A DNA stretch of 64,000 nucleotides. Origin: Petroclostridium sp. X23 (GTDB taxonomy: Bacteria > Bacillota > Clostridia > SK-Y3). The position numbers and the translations under genes are program-made. Shown here in pieces: positions 1 to 7,286 of the stretch. Position 1 is the first letter of the stretch. Each line of letters starts with the position of its first letter. The notes beneath the pieces are model-generated. The model was not told the origin of the DNA, did no database searches, and saw only the letters and a program-made list of their open reading frames with translations. Location of the stretch: contig NZ_CP124862.1 of the NCBI RefSeq assembly GCF_030013905.1, positions 5,335,051-5,399,050 on the forward strand, in the 5' to 3' direction.

Positions 1-1476
1 GAAAAAGGGAACATTACAAGGGAATGGGCGCAGGAACTATTGGATTGTCTGTGGTTGAAGTTTTGTGAAATTCTAAGAGTAGATGATAAAAAAGCAGCTG
101 AAGTCAATGCAGGTTATGCCTCAGGTCAAAACCTCGTCGTAGGGGGTATTGACAGCAAGGGGAAGGACAGTACCAATGATCTCTCTTATATGTGTTTGAC
201 ATCCAATGCACACATAGGACTACATCAGCCTAATTTCACTGTAAGAGTACATAAAAATACTCCGGATGAATTTTTAACCGGTGTTGTTGAATGTATATCT
301 AAAGGAAATGGCATGCCACAGCTGTTAAATGATGAGCTTATTATACCGTCGTTGATGAATTTTGCTATTCCATTAAAGGAAGCCAGAGAATATATTCCGG
401 TCGGATGTGATGAAATTACTGTATATCGTATGTGGGCACGCTGTAACGGCGGCTATATAAACTTTGCTAAAGTCCTGGAAGTCACCATGAATAATGGTAA
501 GGACATACTAAATGAAAAACAAGCAGGTTTAGAGATACCTGTAGATGGACTAAAGAACTTTGACGAATTTAAGGAAGCCTTTATAAAACAGTTGAAAAAC
601 GGCATAGAAATGCAGGTTACAGAAGCGAATTTAACAGATTTTATTCATAAAGAAATACTCCAACTCCCATTTATCAGTATGTTTGTTGACAATTGTATTC
701 AAAAAGGAAGAGATGTTACCGACAGTGGTGCTTATTATAATACGACAGGTTTGGTAGGGGTGGGCGCTGCTACATGCGGAGACTCTTTGCATGCTATCAA
801 TGAGATTGTTTACAATCAGAAAAGGCTTTCATTAGCACAATTTAGAAATATTCTTAAAAATAATTTTGCGGAAGAAGAAGTACTCAGAAGATATATAACT
901 GATAGGTTGGATAAGTTTGGAAATGATAGTGACGAAGTGGATAGTTTGGTAAAAGACATCACAGATGTATTTTTCGATGAGCTTGAAAAATACACGAATT
1001 TTAGAGGTGGCAGATTTTGGCCCGCTCTTTATTCGGTTGCAGCTCAAGTTGGGTTGGGAGATGCCACTGCAGCGACTCCGGATGGCAGATTAGCGCGATT
1101 TCCATTATCCGACGGTCTCACGCCAATGTATGGTCAGGATAAGTTAGGTCCTACTGCGGCTTTGAAATCAGTGTGCAAGGTTGATTTGGTAAGATGTCCC
1201 AATGGTGTCATTGTCAATCAGAGAATGATGCCTGGTATCTTCAAGACAAAAAACGGCATTGAGAAGATGAAGCAACTAATCAGAAGCTTTGTTGATATTA
1301 ATGGTTTCCATTGGCAGTTCAATGTGATCAATAATGATATTCTCAAAGATGCTCAAATAAATCCTGAGAATTACAAAGGATTAGTAGTAAGAGTAGCAGG
1401 GTATAGTGCTATATTCGTACAGCTTTCAAAAAAGGCCCAAGATTCCGTAATAGCCAGAAATGAAGCGGACTTATAA
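1..1476 (+). CDS. Glycyl radical enzyme, GCxE lyase/dehydratase type (5' partial)
   Basis: This is the C-terminal 491 residues of a pyruvate formate-lyase-like glycyl radical enzyme; the frame is open to the left edge, so the N-terminal part lies outside the window. The active-site loop reads VGCDE, with the thiyl-radical Cys at codon 406-408 and the Glu two residues later. The glycyl radical loop RVAGYSA has its Gly at 1399-1401. A Cys-x-Glu loop is typical of the C-O, C-N and C-S eliminating members (glycerol, diol and hydroxyproline dehydratases, sulfonate lyases), whereas pyruvate formate-lyase has Cys-Cys. The usual loop is GCVE, so the Asp is unusual. The adjacent activase supports the call. 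The substrate cannot be read from the sequence; the transketolase and isomerase neighbours suggest a sugar-derived compound. Confidence 0.9.
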   Translation, partial: EKGNITREWAQELLDCLWLKFCEILRVDDKKAAEVNAGYASGQNLVVGGIDSKGKDSTNDLSYMCLTSNAHIGLHQPNFTVRVHKNTPDEFLTGVVECISKGNGMPQLLNDELIIPSLMNFAIPLKEAREYIPVGCDEITVYRMWARCNGGYINFAKVLEVTMNNGKDILNEKQAGLEIPVDGLKNFDEFKEAFIKQLKNGIEMQVTEANLTDFIHKEILQLPFISMFVDNCIQKGRDVTDSGAYYNTTGLVGVGAATCGDSLHAINEIVYNQKRLSLAQFRNILKNNFAEEEVLRRYITDRLDKFGNDSDEVDSLVKDITDVFFDELEKYTNFRGGRFWPALYSVAAQVGLGDATAATPDGRLARFPLSDGLTPMYGQDKLGPTAALKSVCKVDLVRCPNGVIVNQRMMPGIFKTKNGIEKMKQLIRSFVDINGFHWQFNVINNDILKDAQINPENYKGLVVRVAGYSAIFVQLSKKAQDSVIARNEADL

Positions 1477-1488
1477 GGAGTACAGGAC

Positions 1489-2394
1489 ATGAATCATTCA
1501 GGCATAGTATTTGATATACAAAGATTCAGCATTCATGATGGCCCTGGTATTCGAACCATCGTTTTCTTGAAAGGTTGTCCATTAAGCTGTTTATGGTGCT
1601 CTAATCCGGAGTCGCAAAAGATGCAGCCGGAGCTTTTTTGGAATCCGGATAAATGCATAAAATGCAATATGTGTGGCGATATTTGTCAGGTTGATGCAGT
1701 CTCACAAAGCGATTATAGTCATAGCAGGATTATCAGAGACCGATGCATTGGATGCGGAAAATGCGCGGAACAATGCCCCACTCAAGCGCTAACATTAAAA
1801 GGGAAACCCATGAGTGTTGAAGAAGTATATAAAGAAGTAGAAAAGGATAGAAGGTTTTATATGTCTTCAGGCGGAGGAGTTACCATATCCGGTGGAGAGC
1901 CTTTTAGTCAACCTGAATTCTTACTCTCACTATTAAAAAAGTTTAAAGATGCCGGTATATCGACTGCAATTGAAACAACGGGGATGACTTGTTGGTCATT
2001 AATACACCAATGTGCGGAATGTATTGATTATTTTTTATACGATATAAAACATATGGATAGTGAGATGCATAAAAAGTATACAGGAATTGGAAATAATTTG
2101 ATATTGTCCAATCTTAAGCTTTTAGCTAATACCGGAAAGGATATAACGGTGCGGGTTCCTTATATACCGGGATATAACGCTGACGTGGATCATATGAAAA
2201 TGATTGCTTCATTTATGAATGAAAACAAATTAAAGAAGATAGAGTTATTGCCTTACCATAATTTTGGCGAGTCAAAATATCAGTTGTTAAATCGACCCTA
2301 TACACTATCGGAATTGGAAGTGAATGATATGGAGCAAGCACTGAAGGATAGTATTGAAGTCCTACAGGTCAATGGATTGGAAGTGGTCTCATAA
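1489..2394 (+). CDS. Glycyl radical enzyme activase (radical SAM)
   Basis: This radical SAM enzyme installs the glycyl radical on the upstream enzyme. The radical SAM motif is CPLSCLWC (Cys 30, 34, 37). Two extra ferredoxin-like [4Fe-4S] motifs follow at about residues 56-66 (CIKCNMCGDIC) and 86-96 (CIGCGKCAEQC). That insert is the mark of activases of dehydratase-type glycyl radical enzymes and is absent from the pyruvate formate-lyase activase. GGEP at about residue 140 is the SAM-binding motif. It starts 12 bp after the enzyme stop, behind AAGGAG, so the two genes are co-transcribed. Length 301 aa is normal. Confidence 0.94.
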   Translation: MNHSGIVFDIQRFSIHDGPGIRTIVFLKGCPLSCLWCSNPESQKMQPELFWNPDKCIKCNMCGDICQVDAVSQSDYSHSRIIRDRCIGCGKCAEQCPTQALTLKGKPMSVEEVYKEVEKDRRFYMSSGGGVTISGGEPFSQPEFLLSLLKKFKDAGISTAIETTGMTCWSLIHQCAECIDYFLYDIKHMDSEMHKKYTGIGNNLILSNLKLLANTGKDITVRVPYIPGYNADVDHMKMIASFMNENKLKKIELLPYHNFGESKYQLLNRPYTLSELEVNDMEQALKDSIEVLQVNGLEVVS

Positions 2395-2424
2395 GTGTGT
2401 AGCAGCAAAAAAGGAGGCGTTTTG

Positions 2425-2898
2425 ATGAAAATTGCAATAGCAGGTGAAATGGTATCTTTTTCATTAAAAGAAATTGTAAAGCAGCATCTATTGGAAAAAG
2501 GTTATGAGGTAGTGGATCTAGGGATGGTAACCAGTGAGCAACCTTATGCATTTTATGAAATCGTACCTAATGTAGCAAAAGCTATCCAGAATAAAGAGAT
2601 TGATAGAGGCATTTTATTTTGCGGAACAGGTATGGGCGTATCTTTGTGTGCGAATAAATTTAAAGGGGTTTACGCGGCTGCCGTTGAATCTGCAACTACT
2701 GCAGAACTGTGCTATGTAATCAATAGAGCGAATGTACTGTGCATGGGCAAATGGATTGTAGGAGAGAAAATTGCTTGCGATATGGTTGACCGATGGCTTA
2801 ATGCTGAAATCGGTCAGGGATTTAGTGAAGAACGTAAAAAAATTCAGGCCAACGGGTTCCAAAAATTACTTGATATTGAAAATCAAAATTTAAAATAA
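2425..2898 (+). CDS. RpiB/LacA/LacB-family sugar isomerase
   Basis: The protein is 157 aa and belongs to the ribose-5-phosphate isomerase B / galactose-6-phosphate isomerase / erythrulose-phosphate isomerase family. FCGTGMG near residue 65 carries the Cys used as base in this family. I chose ATG 2425 because AAAGGAGG lies at 2410-2416; the frame is open upstream to a GTG at 2395 that has no ribosome site. The N-terminus reads IAGEMVSF instead of the common GSDHAG, so the substrate may differ from plain pentose phosphates. It follows the glycyl radical pair by 30 bp and precedes the transketolase halves, suggesting aldose-ketose interconversion of a tetrose or pentose derivative. Confidence 0.82.
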   Translation: MKIAIAGEMVSFSLKEIVKQHLLEKGYEVVDLGMVTSEQPYAFYEIVPNVAKAIQNKEIDRGILFCGTGMGVSLCANKFKGVYAAAVESATTAELCYVINRANVLCMGKWIVGEKIACDMVDRWLNAEIGQGFSEERKKIQANGFQKLLDIENQNLK

Positions 2899-2983
2899 AA
2901 GGTTAAAAAAATATCGCAAATCATTAGCTAAGATATATCGGTTTAGAGGATTGCAGTAAATTAATAAAAAGGAAGGGATACAT

Positions 2984-3805
2984 GTGGCATCTAAAGAACG
3001 GATTCAAGAAATAGAAGAAAAGGCACTTGAATTAAGACAGGGTATACTAGAGATGATCGGTATCGGAAAGGCAGGGCATCTAGGGGGTTCTTGCTCTTGT
3101 GCTGATATTGTCGCGGCATTATATTTTAGTAAAATGAAAATCAATCCTCAAAATCCAAAAGAGCAAGATCGGGATAGGTTTCTTTTAAGCAAAGGCCATG
3201 GGGCATTAGTGCAGTATGCGGCTTTGGCCGGCAAAGGCTTTTTCAGTAAAGATGAGTTTAAGAAGGTAAAATCAATAGGTGCGATGCTTCAAGGACATCC
3301 GGATATGACAAAAACACCAGGAGTAGAAGCAAATACAGGATCTCTTGGTCAAGGATTATCTATAGGTGCAGGTATGGCCTTAGGATTAAAATTAGATGGA
3401 AGCAGCAGAAAGGTATATGTCATGCTAGGTGACGGAGAAATTGCAGAAGGCCAAATTTGGGAAGCTGCAATGTCATCGGCAAACTTTAAGTTAGATAATC
3501 TTGTAGCTATTTTAGATGCGAATGGACTTATGTCAACGGGAAGCATGAAAGAAAGGTTTGATCTTGGAAATATTAACGACAAGTGGAAGGCATTTGGGTG
3601 GCATGTCATAGAAATAGATGGCCATAATGTAAAAGAAATACTAGAAGCTTTAGATGAGGCAGATGGAATCAAAGATAAGCCAACCATTATTATTGCCAAT
3701 ACAGTGAAAGGTAAAGGCATTGCCTTTGCGAAAGATAAAGCAGAATATCATAATGTTGCATTAACCGAAGCACAATATGAGCTTGCAGTGCAAAATTTAA
3801 TATGA
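2984..3805 (+). CDS. Transketolase, N-terminal (TPP-binding) subunit
   Basis: This is one half of a split transketolase, 273 aa. It moves two-carbon ketol units between sugars. The thiamine-diphosphate side is visible: GHLGGSCS near residue 30, a GHPD motif, NTGSLGQGLS and the metal-binding GDGEIAEGQIWE. The GTG start at 2984 follows AAAAGGAAGGG. Split transketolases beside catabolic genes usually serve one special pathway rather than the central pentose phosphate cycle. The C-terminal subunit follows within 20 bp. Confidence 0.93.
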   Translation: MASKERIQEIEEKALELRQGILEMIGIGKAGHLGGSCSCADIVAALYFSKMKINPQNPKEQDRDRFLLSKGHGALVQYAALAGKGFFSKDEFKKVKSIGAMLQGHPDMTKTPGVEANTGSLGQGLSIGAGMALGLKLDGSSRKVYVMLGDGEIAEGQIWEAAMSSANFKLDNLVAILDANGLMSTGSMKERFDLGNINDKWKAFGWHVIEIDGHNVKEILEALDEADGIKDKPTIIIANTVKGKGIAFAKDKAEYHNVALTEAQYELAVQNLI

Positions 3806-3823
3806 CTAAGTGGGGTGAGACAG

Positions 3824-4759
3824 TTGAATAGTCAAAGTCTAAGAGCAGCCTATGGGGAAACATTGGTGCAATTAGGAAAAGATAATAAAAATATAGTGGT
3901 GTTAGAAGCAGACTTAGGGAAGTCTACAATGAGTATTATGTTTCAGCAATATTATCCTGAGAGATTTTTTGAAATGGGAATCGCGGAACAAAATATGGCA
4001 TCTACGGCGGCAGGACTCTCGTTGGTTGAAAAGATACCATTTATCAATTCTTTTGCAGTATTTTCTGCAGGCAGAGCCTATGACCAGATAAGACAAACCA
4101 TCTCCATTGCTAAATTAAATGTGAAAATTTGTGGTTCAAGTGCAGGACTTTCTGATTTTGGTGATGGGTCTACTCACCAGTCAGTAGAAGATATAGCAAT
4201 TATGAGGGCCATCCCCAATATGACTGTTCTTGTTCCTGCTGACGCGGTGGAAACTAAAAAGATGGTAAATGCGATGGCGAAGAATCATGGTCCCATGTAC
4301 ATAAGAATTAACAGAAATGATTTACCGGTTTTGACCAGCGAAGATGAACATTTTGAAATAGGAAAGCTCTATACTAAGAAAGAGGGAAGCGACATAGTAA
4401 TATTTGCAAATGGTGTAATGCTGTCAAAATCGTTAGAAGCGGCAGAAATCTTAGAAGGAGAAGGTGTTTCTGCCAAAGTGGTGAATGTAAGTACAGTAAA
4501 ACCGTTAGATAAACAAGGTATTATAGATTTGACGAAAGAATGCAAGGCTGTCATTACAGCAGAGGAGCATAGCATTATAGGAGGACTGGGAGGAGCTATT
4601 GCAGAAGCATTAAGAGGCGAGACAAATCTTCCTATTGAGTTCGTAGGTATAACCGATCGATTCGGAACGTCAGCTCATAGTTATGATGAATTACTTGAAT
4701 ACTATGGATTAACTTCACAAGCAATTATAGATGCAGTAAAGAAAGTAATAAAGCCATAA
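3824..4759 (+). CDS. Transketolase, C-terminal subunit
   Basis: This is the partner half, 311 aa, with the pyrimidine-binding and C-terminal transketolase domains. FEMGIAEQNM contains the Glu that activates thiamine. The DGSTHQSVEDIA loop and the final transketolase_C fold are present. I chose TTG 3824 because GGGGTGAG lies just upstream with good spacing; a GTG at 3815 is in frame but sits inside that ribosome site. It works as a heterodimer with the upstream subunit. Confidence 0.92.
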   Translation: MNSQSLRAAYGETLVQLGKDNKNIVVLEADLGKSTMSIMFQQYYPERFFEMGIAEQNMASTAAGLSLVEKIPFINSFAVFSAGRAYDQIRQTISIAKLNVKICGSSAGLSDFGDGSTHQSVEDIAIMRAIPNMTVLVPADAVETKKMVNAMAKNHGPMYIRINRNDLPVLTSEDEHFEIGKLYTKKEGSDIVIFANGVMLSKSLEAAEILEGEGVSAKVVNVSTVKPLDKQGIIDLTKECKAVITAEEHSIIGGLGGAIAEALRGETNLPIEFVGITDRFGTSAHSYDELLEYYGLTSQAIIDAVKKVIKP

Positions 4760-4767
4760 ACAAAATA

Positions 4768-4869
4768 ACAGTTGAAATATTTATTCCGGCAAGCATTGGA
4801 GAAACATCATGGGTGTATAATAATGGAAAAAGAATCAATGTTGTACGATGTTATCCGCCAAGGGCATGA
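4768..4869 (+). pseudogene. Possible C-terminal gene remnant
   Basis: Between the transketolase and the dehydrogenase is a short open stretch in a different frame from both. It reads like protein (FIPASIGETSWVYNNGKR, then NVVRCYPPRA and a stop) but has no plausible start. Real protein-like composition ending at a stop, beside another clear gene remnant 0.8 kb downstream, suggests the tail of a deleted gene. I cannot name the family. Confidence 0.3.
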
Positions 4870-4902
4870 TTCCACCAGAGTAATGATGAAAGGGACAATA
4901 GT

Positions 4903-5640
4903 ATGGATATGGATTTGAAGGGGAAGGTTGCTATAGTTACTGGAGGAGGTACAGGGATCGGAGAGGCTATATGCTTAGCACTAGCGAGAGAAGGGGCTAA
5001 CATCGTTATTGCCAATAGGAATATCGAAAACGCCAAACTAGTATTATCTGAAGTGAAAAAAATGAAAGTGGACGGACTAGCATTATGTACCGATGTCACC
5101 AAGAAAAAAGATGTTGAAAATATGATAAGATGCGTAATTGATAAATTTGGAAAGGTAGATATCCTTGTAAATAATGCAGGTATCCTTCATGGCGTTCAAA
5201 TAGAAGATCTTAAAGAAGATGATTGGGATAAAGTAGTTGATACTAACTTAAAAAGTGTATTTTTATGCAGCAAGTTGGTATTAATTGAAATGATGAAGAA
5301 AAAGTATGGAAAGATTATTAATATTTCCTCTATGGCTGGAGAATGCGGAGGAATATATTCAGGCGTTGATTATTCTGCGGCAAAAGGTGGAGTAATAGCT
5401 TTAACCAAATGTTTGGCCTTAAAAGGAGCAGGGTACGATATAAATGTAAATTCTGTTGCACCGGGAAGAATAAAAACTAAATCTACAGAGCATTTAAATT
5501 TTACAAGTAGTGGAATACCTTTGGGAAGAATTGGTGCTGTAGAAGATGTGGCGGATACGGTTGTTTTTCTTTCATCAGATCGTTCGAGCTATATAACAGG
5601 TGCTACTATCGATGTTAATGGCGGACTTCTAATGAGATAA
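4903..5640 (+). CDS. Short-chain dehydrogenase/reductase (SDR)
   Basis: This classical SDR of 245 aa is an NAD(P)-dependent alcohol or sugar dehydrogenase. The cofactor motif TGGGTGIG starts near residue 13 and NNAG near residue 88. The catalytic Ser lies in NISSMAGE and the YSAAK motif supplies Tyr and Lys. It ends in the usual DVNGGLLM. It probably oxidises or reduces an intermediate made by the transketolase or glycyl radical enzyme. The substrate is unknown; FabG-like family assignment alone does not fix it. Confidence 0.85.
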   Translation: MDMDLKGKVAIVTGGGTGIGEAICLALAREGANIVIANRNIENAKLVLSEVKKMKVDGLALCTDVTKKKDVENMIRCVIDKFGKVDILVNNAGILHGVQIEDLKEDDWDKVVDTNLKSVFLCSKLVLIEMMKKKYGKIINISSMAGECGGIYSGVDYSAAKGGVIALTKCLALKGAGYDINVNSVAPGRIKTKSTEHLNFTSSGIPLGRIGAVEDVADTVVFLSSDRSSYITGATIDVNGGLLMR

Positions 5641-5700
5641 ATATTTTAAATTAAAGCAACTAAATGTCTACAATTAGAGGGAAGTAATAAGAATGAATCA

Positions 5701-5947
5701 GGTGCTAAGTTATTATACCCAATTTATGAAAAAACTAATGGACAAAAAAGCAGAATAACTATCCAAACCAATACTAAATACTATCAAAATACAGATTTAT
5801 TGATTCAACAAGGCGTATCTTCCAGATGGAATGAAGGTAGAAGAATTTGATACTTATGGTGCAGTATGTAATACTTTACTGCAATTCCTAGCAGGATACG
5901 ATAACTTGGTTAGTATGATCAGGGATGTTATGATTGTAGTAAGATGA
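5701..5947 (+). pseudogene. Transaldolase remnant (internal deletion, frameshift)
   Basis: Two transaldolase-like pieces are joined out of frame. From 5701 the frame reads GAKLLYPIYEKTNGQKSR then ITIQTNTKYYQNTDLLIQQG, which resembles the IQTNP-type strand of the long transaldolase family. From 5810, in the +1 frame, it reads AYLPDGMKVEEFDTYGAV and ends with IRDVM and a stop at 5947, resembling the C-terminus of the same family. Well over 200 codons are missing between them. The family match is from memory of motifs and should be checked by profile search. A former transaldolase fits the transketolase and isomerase neighbours. Confidence 0.6.
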
Positions 5948-6126
5948 TATAACTGTTATCGAATTTGCGTAGTGCTGCTAATTGACTTATCATACTATAT
6001 TTGATAAAATCAAATACATCAATGTTTTAAAGTATCAATGATTGTTTTTAAGTAACAAATAATTATGTAAATGAGCATTTGTTTTGATCAACAGATAAAA
6101 GAAAAATAGTCAGGAAGTGGTATTTA

Positions 6127-6882
6127 TTGAATATTGATAGGCGTAATAAACTGAATAGCTATATTCAGCAAAGGGGTGAGGTACAGTTCAGGGAATTGCA
6201 AGAATTATTTCCTGATGTGTCAAGTATGACCATTCGAAGAGATTTAGCCTATCTTGAAAAAAATGGAGACATTATTAGGATACATGGTGGAGCTAAGTCA
6301 ATCAATATATTGCAAGAAACCGCTGAAGAATATAGCTTGCGTAGTACAGAAAATGTTAGAGCTAAAGAAATTATAGCACAAAAAGCAGTTAAATATATTG
6401 AAACCGGACGTTCAATATTTCTGGATGCGGGTACGACTATAATGTCTTTGGCTAAAATCTTACCCGATGAACGTTTATATATATTTACCACAGGTCCTAA
6501 CATCGCATTGGAAATTATTAAGAAAAATTCTCCTTCTGTAAATATAATCGGGGGACATTTAACCAGGAGTAATATATCTATATCTGGTATGGGTTCTTTA
6601 GAGTTTATAAAACATATTAACATTGATATCGCGTTTATGGGAACACTAGGGTTCTCTCTAGAAGCCGGATTTACTAGCGGCAGTTTTAATGAATGCAATT
6701 TAAAGCAAGCTATTATTCAAAAAGCACAAAAGGTTATTATGATCATGGATAAGAGTAAAATTAATAAAAATATGCCTTATACTTTTGCAACTTTAAAAGA
6801 TATAGATATTTTAATAAGTGATGAAAAACTTCCTGATCAGATATTACAAGCAGCTAATAGTAATAATGTTCAAGTATATTGA
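6127..6882 (+). CDS. DeoR-family transcriptional regulator
   Basis: This is a sugar-phosphate-responsive repressor of 251 aa. An N-terminal winged helix-turn-helix (about residues 5-57, with SSMTIRRDLAYLE as recognition region) is followed by the DeoR sensor domain (about 75-235). The sensor has the LDAGTT motif that marks the phosphate-sugar pocket. TTG 6127 follows AGGAAGTGG. It closes the catabolic cluster and most likely represses it; DeoR regulators commonly sense a phosphorylated intermediate of the pathway beside them. Confidence 0.9.
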   Translation: MNIDRRNKLNSYIQQRGEVQFRELQELFPDVSSMTIRRDLAYLEKNGDIIRIHGGAKSINILQETAEEYSLRSTENVRAKEIIAQKAVKYIETGRSIFLDAGTTIMSLAKILPDERLYIFTTGPNIALEIIKKNSPSVNIIGGHLTRSNISISGMGSLEFIKHINIDIAFMGTLGFSLEAGFTSGSFNECNLKQAIIQKAQKVIMIMDKSKINKNMPYTFATLKDIDILISDEKLPDQILQAANSNNVQVY

Positions 6883-7286
6883 ACGTTTATAAAGATTGAT
6901 ATGTACGTTTTAAAAAAATATTTCCCGTAATAATTATACAAATAATAAATAGATTAGACGAAATCAACTAGCAGTATAATGATGGATTTATATTGATTTA
7001 GTTGAAACCGTAGCAGAACCGTTGGAATTTTGATTCCAACGGTTCTTTATATTCATTGATAAATAAATTTAAATATTAACAGCTGATTATTTGACCGGAA
7101 ATGAGTCTGTTCAAATCAAATACACAAAATTATTTATACTCCCTAATAAAATTTTAGTAATTTATGTCATATTATGATATAATTATACTAAAGTATTAAT
7201 ATTTCTAATAATTTTGTTATATGAGCTTTGTTTGGTGATATCATTTTATTAAGCTTGCATCTATTGTTTTAAGGGGTTGTGTTCAT
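6883..7286. other. 404-bp intergenic region
   Basis: This AT-rich gap separates the catabolic cluster from the signalling genes. It holds the terminator at 7015-7050. I see no credible small gene and no clear riboswitch. AAGGGG at 7271-7276 serves the downstream kinase gene. Confidence 0.7.
7015..7050 (+). terminator. Intrinsic terminator after DeoR gene
   Basis: A perfect 14-bp stem (AGAACCGTTGGAAT and its complement) closes a 4-base TTTG loop and is followed by a short T-rich stretch. It ends the glycyl radical cluster. Confidence 0.85.
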
